Source: Salinicoccus cyprini
GTDB lineage: Bacteria; Bacillota; Bacilli; Staphylococcales; Salinicoccaceae
NCBI RefSeq assembly: GCF_007713705.1
Contig: NZ_VMSJ01000001.1
Span: 496,001 to 560,000, forward strand
Length of the DNA: 64,000 bases
Direction of reading: 5' to 3'
This document shows, piece by piece, positions 36,273 through 47,257 of this stretch. Position 1 is the stretch's first letter; every line of letters starts with the position of its first letter. The notes under the pieces are model-generated. The model worked only from the letters and a program-made list of their open reading frames with translations. It did not search any database and was not told where the DNA came from. The position numbers and the translations under genes are program-made.

Positions 36273-37203
36273 GGCGTCCTCCCTGCTTTGTTTCATTCCC
36301 TGACGATTCCCTGACGATATATTTCGGCCGGTTCTTGGTCTCGATATAGATGCGGCCGACATACTCGCCGATGATGCCGAGTGAAAAGAGCTGGATGCTG
36401 CCGAGCAGCAGCAGGCTGGCAATGATGGTGAAGTAGCCGGGCACTTCCACACCATGAACGGCAATATTCACGAACATATAGAGAATGTAGGCAAGGGAAG
36501 CCATGAGGACGACGAGCCCCAGATAGAAGCATACTCTGAGCGGCCGGTGGTTGAAAGCGCTGATGCCATCTATCGCATAATCGAGAAGTTTCAGCGGATT
36601 GAATGTTGAACTGCCGGACTCGCGCTCGATATGATCGAATTCTATGACTGTCTTATTGAACCCGACCCATTCGAAAATGCCTTTTGAGAAGCGGTTGTTT
36701 TCGCTCAGTGTCAGAATGGCCTCGACCACTTTTCTTGAAATCAGCCTGAAATCTCCTTCGCCGTCCTCAAGATGCACAGTACTGGTGAAATTCATCAATT
36801 GATAGAAGAGCTTCGATGGCAGACGGCGGGAGAGCGGTTCCTTGGCCTTATTCCTTTTCGCGACCACCTGGTCGAAGCCTGCTTCATACTGCTCTATGAG
36901 TTCCGCAATCAGTGACGGGGGGTGCTGCATATCCCCATCCATGATGATGACGGCGTCTCCCGACGCCTTTTCGAGGCCGGCAATGATGGCAGCTTCCTTG
37001 CCGAAATTTCTGGAAAATGAAAGATAGCTGATTTTCGGACCGGCTATTTCCCTGAGCTCGGTCAGTGTCCCGTCAGTCGACCCGTCATCGATGAAGATGA
37101 CCTCATACGGCCGGCCGAGTACTTTCATCACCGAGACGATCTCTGTGTGCAGTGCGGGTATATTTTCCGCTTCATTGAGTACAGGAACAACGATCGAAAT
37201 CAT
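36250..37203 (-). CDS. csbB: GT2 family polyprenyl-phosphate glycosyltransferase (CsbB-like)
   Basis: The ATG at 37203 (MISIVVPVLNEAEN) follows ACAGGAGGTGG on the minus strand; a longer frame into an A/T-rich leader is rejected. The 317-residue protein has a GT2 fold with DDGSTDGT and DGDMQHPP motifs, then two C-terminal membrane helices (about 230-300). CsbB-type enzymes load a sugar onto undecaprenyl phosphate. It leads the GT2-GtcA-YfhO operon. Confidence 0.9.
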   Translation of the reverse strand: MISIVVPVLNEAENIPALHTEIVSVMKVLGRPYEVIFIDDGSTDGTLTELREIAGPKISYLSFSRNFGKEAAIIAGLEKASGDAVIIMDGDMQHPPSLIAELIEQYEAGFDQVVAKRNKAKEPLSRRLPSKLFYQLMNFTSTVHLEDGEGDFRLISRKVVEAILTLSENNRFSKGIFEWVGFNKTVIEFDHIERESGSSTFNPLKLLDYAIDGISAFNHRPLRVCFYLGLVVLMASLAYILYMFVNIAVHGVEVPGYFTIIASLLLLGSIQLFSLGIIGEYVGRIYIETKNRPKYIVRESSGNETKQGGRHEKQYHQ

Positions 37204-37240
37204 TTTCCCACCTCCTGTCATTTTATTAAACATTGGTATT

Positions 37241-37250
37241 ATTATATAAT
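37241..37250. promoter_or_regulatory. Overlapping divergent -10 boxes, csbB operon / rbgA
   Basis: The A/T-rich gap contains TATAAT on the plus strand (37245-37250) and TATAAT on the minus strand (37246-37241), overlapping by two bases. -35 boxes are weak on both sides (TTTATT, TTCATT). If both work, the two transcripts would compete. Confidence 0.4.
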
Positions 37251-37307
37251 ATAGAAATAAAATAATGAAACAAAACAAAAGATATATATAAGTAGAGGTG
37301 CACTATA

Positions 37308-38159
37308 ATGAGTATCAACTGGTTTCCAGGCCATATGGCCAAAGCAAGAAGAGAAGTGGAAGAGAATCTGAAGAAGGTGGATGTGGTGATCGAGATACTG
37401 GATGCAAGAATCCCTCATTCAAGCCATAACCCGATGCTGGATGAAATCACCCAGCATAAGCCGAGAGTCGTTGTACTGAACAAAGTCGATATGGCAGACA
37501 GAAAAGAGACGGACGCATGGATGGCGCGATTCAAAAGCGAGGGCAAGTACCCTGTGGCACTTGATGGCAGAAATAATCACATCATCAAAAAGATAGAGCC
37601 GTTGGCAGTCCGGGCAACAGCCGAAATTTTTGAGCGGATGGAGAAGAAGGGGATCGGCCGCCGCGCAATCCGCGCGATGATCATCGGCATACCGAATGTC
37701 GGCAAGTCGACCGTCATCAATAATATCGCCAAAAAGAAAATCGCAAAGACCGGCAACACTCCGGGTGTAACGAAACAGCAGCAGTGGATCAAGGCAGGAG
37801 AGCAGATGGAGCTGCTCGACACACCGGGTATTCTATGGCCGAAGTTCGAAGATGAAATTACGGGGAGGAAGCTGTCTTTGACAGGTGCGATCAAGGATGC
37901 GGTCGTCCCCCTTGATGAAGTGGCCATCTACGGCATCGAGTTCCTCCTGGCGCATGATCCGGAGCGTTTCAACCAGTTCTACAACATCAATGTATCGCCA
38001 TCCGATGAAATCGTCGATGTCTTCGACGCCATCGGCAAGTCGCGCGGCCTGAAAGCCGGCGGCAACGAGATCAACTATGAAGCGGTCACCAACCGCATCA
38101 TCTACGATATACGCAACGGCAAGATCGGCGGCTATACGTTTGATAAGGCAGATGCATGA
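37308..38159 (+). CDS. rbgA: Ribosome biogenesis GTPase RbgA (YlqF)
   Basis: A 283-residue circularly permuted GTPase with G4 (NKVD) ahead of the P-loop GIPNVGKST and then DTPGILWPK. The N-terminus [14 protein letters not shown] is diagnostic. RbgA completes late 50S assembly, around L16 and helix 38. Its TGA overlaps the rnhB ATG. Confidence 0.96.
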   Translation: MSINWFPGHMAKARREVEENLKKVDVVIEILDARIPHSSHNPMLDEITQHKPRVVVLNKVDMADRKETDAWMARFKSEGKYPVALDGRNNHIIKKIEPLAVRATAEIFERMEKKGIGRRAIRAMIIGIPNVGKSTVINNIAKKKIAKTGNTPGVTKQQQWIKAGEQMELLDTPGILWPKFEDEITGRKLSLTGAIKDAVVPLDEVAIYGIEFLLAHDPERFNQFYNINVSPSDEIVDVFDAIGKSRGLKAGGNEINYEAVTNRIIYDIRNGKIGGYTFDKADA

Positions 38160-38920
38160 AGACGATAAAAGAGATCGAAACGGAAGTGTCGGCCTATACT
38201 TCAATGGATGAAATCAGTACATCCATCCATGCCGGCGATGACCGCAAAGGGGTCATCAGACTGCTTGAAAAGCATCGCAGGCGCCTCCGGAGCGAACAGG
38301 CGCAAAAGGACAAGTACAGCGCAATGAGCCGCTATGAGAACAGTCTCCGGGGCGAGGTCCGCCATATCGCAGGCATCGATGAAGCAGGACGCGGCCCGAT
38401 TGCCGGTGAAGTGGTGGCTGCCGCTGTCATACTGCCGGAAGGTTTCTACCTGCCGGGCCTCGATGACTCGAAGAAGCTGTCACTGAAAAAGCGGCTGGCT
38501 TTCCGGGAAATCATCATGGAACAGGCGGACTACGGCATCGGCATCGCCAGCGTCCGGGAGATCGATGAACTGAACATCTATCAGGCCAGCCGTCTGGCCA
38601 TGAAGCGGGCGGTCGAGAACCTGGATGCTGTTCCGGGTCATCTGCTGGTCGATGCCATGACACTGGACACAGGGATTCCCGAAACTTCGATCATCAGAGG
38701 AGATGCCAATTCCGTGTCGATAGCAGCAGCCAGCGTCATCGCCAAAACGGAACGTGACATGATGATGGCGGCCTATGATTCATCTTATCCGGGATACGGA
38801 TTCGGGGGCCACAAGGGGTATGGAACAAAGGATCACCTGGAAGCGCTTCATACCCTTGGCGCAAGCGAGATCCACAGGCAGACATTCGAGCCTGTAAAAA
38901 GTATTCTTTTCTCTAGATAA
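38156..38920 (+). CDS. rnhB: Ribonuclease HII
   Basis: A 254-residue RNase HII with metal-binding acidic residues in GIDEAGRGP and DSKKLS, plus LLVDAMTLD. It has the extra N-terminal domain of about 70 residues seen in Bacillus enzymes. It removes ribonucleotides and RNA primers from DNA. The ATG overlaps the rbgA stop. Confidence 0.96.
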   Translation: MKTIKEIETEVSAYTSMDEISTSIHAGDDRKGVIRLLEKHRRRLRSEQAQKDKYSAMSRYENSLRGEVRHIAGIDEAGRGPIAGEVVAAAVILPEGFYLPGLDDSKKLSLKKRLAFREIIMEQADYGIGIASVREIDELNIYQASRLAMKRAVENLDAVPGHLLVDAMTLDTGIPETSIIRGDANSVSIAAASVIAKTERDMMMAAYDSSYPGYGFGGHKGYGTKDHLEALHTLGASEIHRQTFEPVKSILFSR

Positions 38921-38934
38921 TTTTGTGAATTCAG

Positions 38935-38963
38935 TTTACTTATATGAATACCTTTTCTATAAT
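38935..38963 (+). promoter_or_regulatory. Promoter of sucCD
   Basis: TTTACT (38935-38940), 17-base spacer, TATAAT (38958-38963), within 40 bases of the sucC start. Confidence 0.75.
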
Positions 38964-39001
38964 TGGGTGGTAAGGTTTAAAAAAGTCTTAGGAGGATGAA
39001 C

Positions 39002-40171
39002 ATGAATATCCATGAGTATCAAGGGAAAGAAATTTTTCGCTCCATGGGCGTAGCCGTGCCTAACGGTAGTGTGGCGTATACACCTGAGGAAGCTGTGGAA
39101 GCAGCAAAAACTCTAGATTCCAGTGTATATGTTGTCAAAGCACAGATCCACGCCGGTGGCCGCGGTAAAGCAGGCGGTGTCAAAATCGCCAAATCACTTG
39201 ATGAAGTGAGAGAATACGCCAAAGAACTTCTCGGTAAAGTCCTCGTAACACATCAGACGGGCCCTGAAGGCAAGGAAGTGAAACGTCTCCTTGTCGAAGA
39301 AGGCTGTGATATCCAGAATGAATTCTACATCGGCTTCGTCATCGACCGTGCAACTGACCGTGTCGTACTGATGGGCTCTGAAGAGGGCGGTACGGAAATC
39401 GAGGAAGTGGCGGCAGAAACGCCTGAAAAGATTTTCAAGGAAGTCATTGATCCTGTAGTCGGACTCATGCCGTACCAGGCAAGAAGACTGGCGTTCAATA
39501 TCAATATTCCGAAGGAATCCGTAGGCAAGGCAGCCAAACTCATGCTTTCCCTATACAATGTGTTTACTGAAAAAGACTGTTCCATTGTAGAGATCAATCC
39601 ACTTGTTACTACTGGAGAAGGCAGCGTGCTCGCATTGGACGCCAAAGTCAACTTTGATGCCAATGCGCTCTTCAGAAACAAGGATATTGTTGAACTCCGT
39701 GACAAGGATGAAGAAGATCCGAAGGAGATCCAGGCATCCAAATACGATCTTTCCTACGTTGCACTTGATGGCAACATCGGCTGCATGGTCAATGGTGCAG
39801 GTCTTGCCATGGCAACCATGGATACGATCAACCACTTTGGCGGCAGACCCGCGAACTTCCTCGATGTAGGGGGCGGCGCAACGACGGAGAAAGTGACGGA
39901 AGCCTTCAAGATCATCCTCGGTGATGAAGGGGTCGAAGGCATATTCGTCAATATTTTCGGTGGAATCATGAAGTGTGATGTTATTGCCGAAGGTGTCGTC
40001 GAAGCCGTCAAAAACGTCGGTCTGGAAATTCCGCTTGTTGTCCGTCTGGAAGGTACGAATGTCGACCGCGGCAAGGAGATCCTCGAGCAGTCCGATTTCG
40101 ACATCATTCCGGCAAGCACAATGGCGGAAGGTGCCAAGAAGATCATCGAAGCAGTCAATCAAAATAAATAA
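39002..40171 (+). CDS. sucC: Succinyl-CoA synthetase, ADP-forming, beta subunit
   Basis: I choose the ATG at 39002 ([12 protein letters not shown]), six bases after GGAGG; the ATG at 38996 abuts that site. The 389-residue protein has an ATP-grasp fold (GGRGKAGGV) and a C-terminal flavodoxin-like half. With SucD it makes succinate and ATP from succinyl-CoA in the TCA cycle. It has A/T-leaning codons, as for an abundant protein. Confidence 0.97.
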   Translation: MNIHEYQGKEIFRSMGVAVPNGSVAYTPEEAVEAAKTLDSSVYVVKAQIHAGGRGKAGGVKIAKSLDEVREYAKELLGKVLVTHQTGPEGKEVKRLLVEEGCDIQNEFYIGFVIDRATDRVVLMGSEEGGTEIEEVAAETPEKIFKEVIDPVVGLMPYQARRLAFNINIPKESVGKAAKLMLSLYNVFTEKDCSIVEINPLVTTGEGSVLALDAKVNFDANALFRNKDIVELRDKDEEDPKEIQASKYDLSYVALDGNIGCMVNGAGLAMATMDTINHFGGRPANFLDVGGGATTEKVTEAFKIILGDEGVEGIFVNIFGGIMKCDVIAEGVVEAVKNVGLEIPLVVRLEGTNVDRGKEILEQSDFDIIPASTMAEGAKKIIEAVNQNK

Positions 40172-40188
40172 TAACGGAGGAATCTACT

Positions 40189-41097
40189 GTGGGTGTATTT
40201 ATCGATAAGGATACAAAAGTCCTAGTTCAAGGTATTACTGGATCAACAGCACTGTTCCATACGCAGCAGATGCTTGAATATGGCACGAAGATCGTTGCTG
40301 GTGTCACACCAGGCAAAGGCGGCCAGGAAGTCGAAGGCGTGCCTGTATTCAATACGGTCGAAGAAGCAAAAGAGAAGACAGGCGCAAGTGTTTCCGTCAT
40401 CTATGTGCCGGCACCATTTGCTGCAGATGCAATCGTCGAGTGTGCCGATGCTGAGCTTGACCTTGCCATCTGTATCACAGAGCACATTCCGGTACTCGAT
40501 ATGGTCAAGGTGAAGCGCTATCTGGAAGGCAAGAAGACCCGTCTTGTCGGACCGAACTGTCCGGGTGTCATCACAGCGGACGAGTGCAAGATCGGCATCA
40601 TGCCGGGCTACATCCATAAGAAGGGCCACGTCGGCGTTGTCAGCCGTTCAGGCACACTGACTTATGAAGCGGTGCATCAACTGACAGAAGCCGGAATCGG
40701 CCAGACAACAGCTGTCGGAATCGGCGGAGACCCGGTAAACGGCACGGATTTCATCGACGCATTGAAGGCGTTCAATGAGGATTCCGAGACGGAAGCGGTC
40801 GTCATGATCGGCGAAATCGGCGGTACAGCTGAAGAGGAAGCGGCTGAATGGATCAGAGACAACATGAACAAGCCGGTTGTCGGATTCATCGGTGGTGTAA
40901 CAGCGCCCCCAGGCAAACGCATGGGCCATGCGGGTGCCATCATTTCAGGCGGCAAGGGAACTGCAGACGAGAAGATCAAGACGATGAATGCATGCGGCAT
41001 CGAGACTGCAGACACACCATCCGAAATCGGGGAAACACTGATTGCACGCATCAAAAAAGAAGACGGCCTCTATGAGAAGTGTCTGACTGTAAAGTAA
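40189..41097 (+). CDS. sucD: Succinyl-CoA synthetase, alpha subunit
   Basis: A GTG start at 40189 follows ACGGAGG with eight-base spacing. The 302-residue protein has the CoA-binding Rossmann fold ([14 protein letters not shown]), GPNCPGVI and the phosphohistidine loop MGHAGAII. It forms the catalytic heterodimer with SucC, 17 bases upstream. A terminator follows. Confidence 0.97.
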   Translation: MGVFIDKDTKVLVQGITGSTALFHTQQMLEYGTKIVAGVTPGKGGQEVEGVPVFNTVEEAKEKTGASVSVIYVPAPFAADAIVECADAELDLAICITEHIPVLDMVKVKRYLEGKKTRLVGPNCPGVITADECKIGIMPGYIHKKGHVGVVSRSGTLTYEAVHQLTEAGIGQTTAVGIGGDPVNGTDFIDALKAFNEDSETEAVVMIGEIGGTAEEEAAEWIRDNMNKPVVGFIGGVTAPPGKRMGHAGAIISGGKGTADEKIKTMNACGIETADTPSEIGETLIARIKKEDGLYEKCLTVK

Positions 41098-41124
41098 TTG
41101 TCATATAAGCTGATGAAACTGTTC

Positions 41125-41164
41125 AAAAGCACGGAATCCCGTTTGGGAATCCGTGCTTTTTTGC
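41125..41164 (+). terminator. Terminator after sucD
   Basis: A 16-base stem with one mismatch (41125-41140 with 41145-41160) around GTTT, core AAAAGCACGG/CCGTGCTTTT, then further T. Confidence 0.93.
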
Positions 41165-41251
41165 ATTTATTTCCAAACGATTTAACTGGATGGTAAACAG
41201 CAGGCTGGCCAGTTTCTACTATAATTATTCTTATGAATAAGGAGGTGTCCC

Positions 41252-42052
41252 ATGGACAGGATCTGTTTAAGTTTTGCAGGCGTGACTGCACATGAATATA
41301 AAGTGCTGAATGGAAAAATAAATGAAAAAATGACGGGCGGATTAAGACAGAAAGTATCCTATGCAAAAAGTCTAGAAGGCGAATTGCTCGCTCAAAGTCT
41401 GACGGACGAAGGAATCGGGTATATGACCATTGAAGATGAAAATTATCCGGTCCTGCTCAAGGAGATCCACGATCCGCCATACATCCTGTACTACCGGGGA
41501 GAAGCTGCTCTCATGCAGAGGCGGATGCTCGGTATTGTCGGCAGCAGGAAGGCGACCTGCTATACCGGAACCGGACTCAAAAGCATTCTTCCGGAACTGG
41601 ACAGGGATATCGCAATAGTCTCCGGGCTGGCACATGGTGCGGATGATCTGGCACACTTGAAAGCGATGGAGAATGGCTTCTCGACAATCGGTGTGCTTGC
41701 ATTCGGCCATGGGACCCATTATCCTCGGAGCACATGGAATACCAGACTCAAAATGGAGGGCGAAGGGCTCGTCATCAGTGAATATCCGCCAGCCACACAG
41801 GTCGCAAAGTGGCGCTTTGTTGCACGCAACAGAATCATAGCGGGACTGTCGGAAGGTATCCTCGTCACTGAAGCCGAGGCCAGAAGCGGCAGCCTGATTA
41901 CGCTTGATATGGCGCTCAATGAGAACCGTCATGCCTACTGCATGCCGGGGAATATCCATGCCCTGCAGTCGAAAGGGACGAACTTGAGAATCCAGGAAGG
42001 TGCCAAAATGGTGCTGTCCGGTGCGGATATAATGGAGGATTTCAACAGCTAG
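41252..42052 (+). CDS. dprA: DNA processing protein DprA/Smf
   Basis: A 266-residue DprA with Rossmann-fold motifs GIVGSRKA, SGLAHGADDLAH, RFVARNRIIAGLS and EARSGSLIT. DprA loads RecA on single-stranded DNA during natural transformation. It is slightly short because the C-terminal winged-helix domain is absent or minimal. A TATAAT at 41220-41225 with GGAGGTG follows. In this family dprA precedes topA. Confidence 0.94.
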   Translation: MDRICLSFAGVTAHEYKVLNGKINEKMTGGLRQKVSYAKSLEGELLAQSLTDEGIGYMTIEDENYPVLLKEIHDPPYILYYRGEAALMQRRMLGIVGSRKATCYTGTGLKSILPELDRDIAIVSGLAHGADDLAHLKAMENGFSTIGVLAFGHGTHYPRSTWNTRLKMEGEGLVISEYPPATQVAKWRFVARNRIIAGLSEGILVTEAEARSGSLITLDMALNENRHAYCMPGNIHALQSKGTNLRIQEGAKMVLSGADIMEDFNS

Positions 42053-42089
42053 TTTTCAGGGAAACATGAAAATTTAAAATATATTATAG

Positions 42090-42119
42090 TTGACAAACAA
42101 TTTTACTTCACTGTATTAT
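42090..42119 (+). promoter_or_regulatory. Promoter of topA
   Basis: A perfect TTGACA (42090-42095), 18-base spacer and TATTAT (42114-42119) in an A/T-rich gap, 39 bases before the topA GTG. Confidence 0.8.
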
Positions 42120-42157
42120 TTGGATTTGAAAACACAACAGAAGGGGGCAATCGGGCT

Positions 42158-44224
42158 GTGGCAGATAATCTGGTCATTGTAGAATCACCTGCAAAAGCAA
42201 AAACGATAGAGAAGTACCTCGGCAAACGATACAAGGTTGTTGCGTCGATGGGTCACGTTCGTGATTTGCCTCGCAGTCAAACGGGGATAGATACTGAAAA
42301 CAATTATGAGCCTAAATATATTACAATTCGCGGGAAAGGGCCTCTACTCAAGGATTTGAAGAAAGAAGCCAACAAAGCGAAGAAAATATTCCTGGCGAGT
42401 GACCCGGACCGCGAAGGTGAAGCAATCGCATGGCACTTGAGCCATGCACTTGGAGAAGATAAGGAATACTACAGGGTAGTGTTCAATGAAATAACAAAGG
42501 ATGCAGTAAAGGACAGCTTCAAGCACCCGGGGGAGATCAACCAGAAGCTTGTGGATGCACAGCAGGCACGCCGCATACTCGATCGTCTGGTCGGCTATAA
42601 TATCTCACCTGTATTATGGAAGAAAGTGAAAAAAGGGCTGTCTGCCGGCCGTGTACAGTCTGTTGCGCTCAAGCTGATCATCGATCGTGAAAATGAAATC
42701 AGATCGTTCAAACCGGAAGAATACTGGACGATCACCGGACAGTTCAAGTATGGCAAAAGCACTTTTGAGGGCAAGTTCAACCGTCTGGCTGATGAGAAGG
42801 TCAAGCTGAAGACGAATGAAGATGTCAAATACGTCCTGTCCAAGCTCGATGGTGATGCATTCAATGTTGATTCTGTTGAAAAGAAGGAGAAGAAGCGTTT
42901 CCCGGCCAAGCCGTTCACGACTTCCTCCCTCCAGCAGGAAGCAGCGAGAAAGCTCAACTTCAAAGCAAGGAAAACAATGATGGTCGCCCAGCAGCTCTAC
43001 GAAGGGATAGACATCAAGAAGGCCGGAACAATCGGTCTGATCACTTATATGAGAACCGATTCCACGCGGATCTCTCCTGTCGCACAGAAGGAAGCGACCG
43101 ATTATATCGAGAATGAATACGGCAACAGCTTTGTCGGTCCAAAGCCATCCGGCAGGAAGACTGAAGGCAGCCAGGATGCCCATGAGGCAGTCCGTCCGAC
43201 TTCAGCAAACCGGACGCCTGAGAATATGAAGCAGTATCTGACACGGGACCAGTACAGACTGTACAAACTCATCTGGGACCGTTTCATCGCCAGCATGATG
43301 GCACCTGCAATACTGGATACTGTACGTATGGAAATGTCGAATAACGGCGTAATCTTCAGAAGCAATGGCCAGACGATCAAGTTCAAGGGCTTCATGCAGA
43401 TCTATGTGGAAAGCAAGGATGACGAAGAGGAGGAGCTCAACAACCGTCTGCCGGAAATCGCGGAAGGCGAAACGACAAAATCCGAACAGATCGATCCAAA
43501 GCAGCACTTCACACAGCCACCGCCGCGCTTTACTGAAGCCAGGCTCGTCAAGACACTTGAAGAAGTGGGCATCGGCCGTCCATCGACCTATGCACCGACG
43601 CTTGATACGATCCAGAAGCGGAACTATGTCAAAGTCGATCAGAAGCGTTTCATACCGACAGAACTCGGAGAAATCGTCAACCAGTCGGTGACCCAGTACT
43701 TCCCGGATATCATCGATGTCGATTTTACACGGACGATGGAGAAGAGCCTTGATGATATCGCTGAAGGCGATGCGTCATGGGTGGCCGTCATCGACGAATT
43801 CTATAAAGGTTTCGAGCCCCAGGTGTCCCGGGCGGATGAGGAAATGGAGAAGATAGAGATCAAGGACGAGCCTGCCGGTGAGGACTGCGAAAAATGCGGT
43901 TCGCCGATGGTCTACAAAATGGGCCGCTACGGCAAGTTCATGGCATGCTCCAATTTCCCCGACTGCCGCAACACCAAGGCGATTGTCAAATCGATCGGCG
44001 TCAAATGCCCGAAATGCAACGAAGGCGATGTCGTCGAACGCAAGTCGAAGAAGAACCGGATCTTCTACGGCTGCGACCGCTATCCGGAATGCGACTTCAT
44101 CTCATGGGATCGTCCGATCGGCAGAAATTGTCCGAAGTGCGAGCACTATCTGGTCGAGACCAAAAAAGGCAAGAAGGCAAAAGTGAAATGTACCAACTGT
44201 GATTATGAAGAAAAGGCTGAATAA
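42158..44224 (+). CDS. topA: DNA topoisomerase I
   Basis: A GTG start at 42158 follows AAGGGGG. The 688-residue type IA topoisomerase has the TOPRIM domain ([31 protein letters not shown]), catalytic Tyr297 ([10 protein letters not shown]) and three C-terminal four-cysteine zinc ribbons (CEKC...CSNFPDC; CPKC...CDRYPEC; CPKC...CTNC). It relaxes negative supercoils. In S. aureus topA is followed by trmFO and xerC; here trmFO is absent. Confidence 0.97.
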   Translation: MADNLVIVESPAKAKTIEKYLGKRYKVVASMGHVRDLPRSQTGIDTENNYEPKYITIRGKGPLLKDLKKEANKAKKIFLASDPDREGEAIAWHLSHALGEDKEYYRVVFNEITKDAVKDSFKHPGEINQKLVDAQQARRILDRLVGYNISPVLWKKVKKGLSAGRVQSVALKLIIDRENEIRSFKPEEYWTITGQFKYGKSTFEGKFNRLADEKVKLKTNEDVKYVLSKLDGDAFNVDSVEKKEKKRFPAKPFTTSSLQQEAARKLNFKARKTMMVAQQLYEGIDIKKAGTIGLITYMRTDSTRISPVAQKEATDYIENEYGNSFVGPKPSGRKTEGSQDAHEAVRPTSANRTPENMKQYLTRDQYRLYKLIWDRFIASMMAPAILDTVRMEMSNNGVIFRSNGQTIKFKGFMQIYVESKDDEEEELNNRLPEIAEGETTKSEQIDPKQHFTQPPPRFTEARLVKTLEEVGIGRPSTYAPTLDTIQKRNYVKVDQKRFIPTELGEIVNQSVTQYFPDIIDVDFTRTMEKSLDDIAEGDASWVAVIDEFYKGFEPQVSRADEEMEKIEIKDEPAGEDCEKCGSPMVYKMGRYGKFMACSNFPDCRNTKAIVKSIGVKCPKCNEGDVVERKSKKNRIFYGCDRYPECDFISWDRPIGRNCPKCEHYLVETKKGKKAKVKCTNCDYEEKAE

Positions 44225-44226
44225 TT

Positions 44227-44260
44227 AAGGCATCCATATTTTTATATGGGCCTTTTTATT
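44227..44260 (+). terminator. Terminator after topA
   Basis: AAGGC...CCATAT pairs with ATATGG...GCCTT with a two-base bulge, followed by TTTTTATT. Confidence 0.75.
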
Positions 44261-44427
44261 GGGTCCGAGCAAAATATTATAAATATTCGTATTATTTTGT
44301 GCAAAATAGAATCAAATGGTTTAATATGTATTATTGGATACAAGAAATCAGTGCCCTGTAACAGCGGCGGTATCCCGAATGTTCAAGTGTTTCTGCAGAG
44401 AAATACAAAGGTGAAGGCGGGGGTTTT
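44261..44427. other. A/T-rich spacer between topA and xerC
   Basis: This 167-base stretch occupies the place where trmFO lies in S. aureus. It is markedly richer in A/T than the surrounding genes. I see no convincing ORF or trmFO remnant. A weak -10 (TAATAT at 44322) might serve xerC. Confidence 0.55.
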
Positions 44428-45309
44428 ATGGATCATCTTGAAAAGTTCTTGCAGCAGCTCACATACCAGCGGAATCTTTCTGCGCATACAGTCGACAACT
44501 ACAGGAGGGATATTTCGGAGTTCCTTCTTTTCCTCGGCGAGGAGGGCCTGAGCATTGAGACCTTCAAGTACATGGATGCAAGAAACTATCTCAACATGCT
44601 GTATCGGAAGCAGTTGAAGAAATCCACAGTATCCAGAAAAATATCAGCTTTACGAAGCTTCTATAATCATCTGATCGACAAGGGTGCCATTTCTTCCAAT
44701 CCATTTACAAGCCTGCCGAATCCGAAGAAGGAAAAGCCGCTCCCCGGCTTCCTCTACGAAAATGAAGTACGGGGACTTTTCGATTCCCTGGATCGGAACG
44801 CGAAAATGCATGAGCGGGATCTGGCCATTCTGGAGCTGTTCTACGCGACAGGCATGCGGGCTTCCGAGCTGCTTGGCCTGACATTGTCGCGCATCGATTT
44901 CGACCATGGTCTGCTTAAAGTCGTCGGCAAGGGAAATAAGGAAAGAATATTGCCCTTCGGGACACATGCTTCCGATGCATTGAAGTGCTACATCGACAAG
45001 CATCAGGACAGGATCGAAGCGGATGGCCCTCTGTGGATCAACCACCGGGGTGGCCCTCTGACAGATAGGGGTCTCAGGTATGTCATCGACATGCTGGTCA
45101 AAAAAAGTGCCAGTGATCTTCATCTGCATCCGCATAAGATCAGGCACACCTTTGCGACGCATATGCTCAACAACGGGGCTGACCTGAGAGCCGTGCAGGA
45201 ACTGCTCGGCCATGAATCACTGTCGACGACCCAGAAATATACGCATGTGTCCAAGGAGCAGCTTAGAAAAACCTATCTTGAGCATCATCCAGCTAATCAG
45301 AAGAGGTGA
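44428..45309 (+). CDS. xerC: Tyrosine recombinase XerC
   Basis: A 293-residue tyrosine recombinase with an N-terminal SAM-like DNA-binding domain and catalytic residues Arg144 ([10 protein letters not shown]), His236/Arg239 (HKIRHTF), His in LLGHES and the nucleophile Tyr271 (KYTHVS). With XerD it resolves chromosome dimers at dif. Position before hslVU-codY marks it as the housekeeping enzyme, not a phage integrase. Confidence 0.95.
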   Translation: MDHLEKFLQQLTYQRNLSAHTVDNYRRDISEFLLFLGEEGLSIETFKYMDARNYLNMLYRKQLKKSTVSRKISALRSFYNHLIDKGAISSNPFTSLPNPKKEKPLPGFLYENEVRGLFDSLDRNAKMHERDLAILELFYATGMRASELLGLTLSRIDFDHGLLKVVGKGNKERILPFGTHASDALKCYIDKHQDRIEADGPLWINHRGGPLTDRGLRYVIDMLVKKSASDLHLHPHKIRHTFATHMLNNGADLRAVQELLGHESLSTTQKYTHVSKEQLRKTYLEHHPANQKR

Positions 45310-45313
45310 AACA

Positions 45314-45853
45314 ATGGCAATAAAAGGTACAACGATATTTGCCATCCGTCATAACGGTAAGATGGCGATGGCAGGCGACGGACAGGTGACACTCGGCAAC
45401 CAGGTCGTCATGAAGCATACCGCACGAAAAGTCAGACGCCTGTTCGATGACAAGGTCGTCGCAGGGTTTGCCGGCAGTGTAGCGGATGCATTCACACTAT
45501 TCGAGAAGTTCGAAGCGAATCTCTACGCGTACAACGGCAACATGACGCGGGCAGCTGTAGAGCTTGCCAAGGAGTGGAGAGGCGACAAGATCCTAAGGCA
45601 GCTCGAAGCCATGCTTATTGTCATGGACAAGGAGACACTGCTGCTTGTCAGTGGCACAGGGGAAGTCATCGAACCGGATGACGGCATCCTTGCCATCGGC
45701 AGCGGCGGGAACTTCGCACTCAGTGCAGGTCGTGCCATGAAACGCCATGGAGATGCGCTCAGTGCCGAGACGATTGCCAGGGACAGCCTGCTCATTGCAA
45801 GCGAAATCTGTGTCTTTACAAATGACCATATCACTGTGGAAACGATCGAATAA
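45314..45853 (+). CDS. hslV: ATP-dependent protease peptidase subunit HslV (ClpQ)
   Basis: The start is the ATG at 45314 after GAGGTGAAAC, four bases beyond xerC. The 179-residue protein has the proteasome-like fold ([40 protein letters not shown]). The presumed nucleophile Thr6 lies in [12 protein letters not shown], so a five-residue leader would have to be removed. It forms the HslUV protease with the next gene. Confidence 0.95.
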   Translation: MAIKGTTIFAIRHNGKMAMAGDGQVTLGNQVVMKHTARKVRRLFDDKVVAGFAGSVADAFTLFEKFEANLYAYNGNMTRAAVELAKEWRGDKILRQLEAMLIVMDKETLLLVSGTGEVIEPDDGILAIGSGGNFALSAGRAMKRHGDALSAETIARDSLLIASEICVFTNDHITVETIE

Positions 45854-45867
45854 AAGGAGCGTTTGAA

Positions 45868-47238
45868 TTGAGACAAAATCTTACTCCAAGGGAGATTACT
45901 GCGAAGCTTGATGACGATATCATCGGTCAGCAGGAAGCGAAACGCAAAGTGGCGATCGCAATGCGCAACCGCTATCGCCGCATGCTGCTTGACCCTTCAC
46001 TGAAAGATGAAGTCATCCCTAAAAATATACTCATGATCGGCCCGACCGGCGTCGGTAAGACGGAGATTGCCAGAAGGATGGCCAGATTGACCGGCGCACC
46101 GTTTTCAAAAGTGGAAGCAACAAAGTTCACTGAAGTCGGCTATGTGGGCCGCGATGTCGAAAGCATGGTGCGTGACCTGGTTGAAGCCAGTGTACGCATG
46201 GTCAAGGAAGAGAAGATGAAGTTCGTGGAAGATGATGCCGAGCAGCTTGCCGAGGAACGGCTTGTCGGCCTCCTTGCACCAGGGGAGAAGCGCCGGCAGA
46301 CGAGCTCGAATCCTTTTGAAATGTTCATGAACCAGCAGTCTGAAGATGAGCAGGAAGAAGTCACTCCTGAAGTAAAGGCCAGGCGCATGAATCTCAGGGA
46401 GAGGCTCAAAGCCGGGCTGCTCGAGGATACGGATGTGACGATCGAAGTCGAGCAGGAACAGAATCCGATGGGCATGATGCCACCGGGAATGGATGCCGGG
46501 GGCATGCAGGATATGCTGAAGCAGTTCATGCCGAAGAACAAGCATAAGCGCACCATGCCGGTCAAAAAGGCCCGTGAGTACCTGAAGCGCGAAGAGGCCG
46601 AAAAGATTGTAGACACCGACAATGTCAATGATGAGGCCATTACGCTTGCCGAGACGATGGGCATCATCTTCATTGATGAGATGGACAAGATCGCCAAAGG
46701 CGGCCAGAACTCGGGCGATGTCTCAAGGGAGGGGGTCCAGCGCGATATTCTGCCGATTGTCGAAGGCAGCACTGTCCAGACGAAGTACGGTCCGATAGAT
46801 ACCGAGCACATTCTGTTCATCGGTGCAGGCGCTTTCCACGTTGCCAAGCCGAGCGACCTGATTCCTGAACTTCAGGGACGCTTCCCGATCCGTGTCGAAC
46901 TCGACAAGCTCAAGGCCGACGATTTCGTCAGAATACTCAAGGAGCCGAAAAGCTCCCTGCTCAAGCAGTACGAAGCGCTGCTTCGAACAGAAGAGGTATC
47001 CATTTCATTCACCGACGAAGCAATCGGGGAAATTGCATCCATTGCCTTTGAAGTGAATAATGATACGGATGATATCGGCGCAAGAAGACTGCATACCATA
47101 CTTGAAACACTGCTTGAAGAGCTTCTGTTCGAAGCGAGTGGCATGCAGGGTGCCCATGTGGAAATTACAAAGCAGTACGTGGAATCGAAACTGAACAACA
47201 TCAAGTCTGATAAGAACTTGAGTGCATTCATACTATAA
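45868..47238 (+). CDS. hslU: ATP-dependent protease ATPase subunit HslU (ClpY)
   Basis: A TTG start at 45868 follows AAAAGGAGCG. The 456-residue AAA+ unfoldase has Walker [10 protein letters not shown], Walker [11 protein letters not shown] and a Met/Gln-rich I-domain (about 110-240, including [10 protein letters not shown]). The C-terminal tail (NLSAFIL) inserts into HslV to activate it. It is 19 bases from codY. Confidence 0.96.
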   Translation: MRQNLTPREITAKLDDDIIGQQEAKRKVAIAMRNRYRRMLLDPSLKDEVIPKNILMIGPTGVGKTEIARRMARLTGAPFSKVEATKFTEVGYVGRDVESMVRDLVEASVRMVKEEKMKFVEDDAEQLAEERLVGLLAPGEKRRQTSSNPFEMFMNQQSEDEQEEVTPEVKARRMNLRERLKAGLLEDTDVTIEVEQEQNPMGMMPPGMDAGGMQDMLKQFMPKNKHKRTMPVKKAREYLKREEAEKIVDTDNVNDEAITLAETMGIIFIDEMDKIAKGGQNSGDVSREGVQRDILPIVEGSTVQTKYGPIDTEHILFIGAGAFHVAKPSDLIPELQGRFPIRVELDKLKADDFVRILKEPKSSLLKQYEALLRTEEVSISFTDEAIGEIASIAFEVNNDTDDIGARRLHTILETLLEELLFEASGMQGAHVEITKQYVESKLNNIKSDKNLSAFIL

Positions 47239-47257
47239 ACCTAAAGGAGATTTACTG

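Noticed and set aside
44428-45309. Tyrosine recombinase as the integrase of a mobile element
   Set aside because: It sits in the conserved xerC-hslVU-codY operon, has XerC length and motifs, and there are no att-like repeats or cargo genes.
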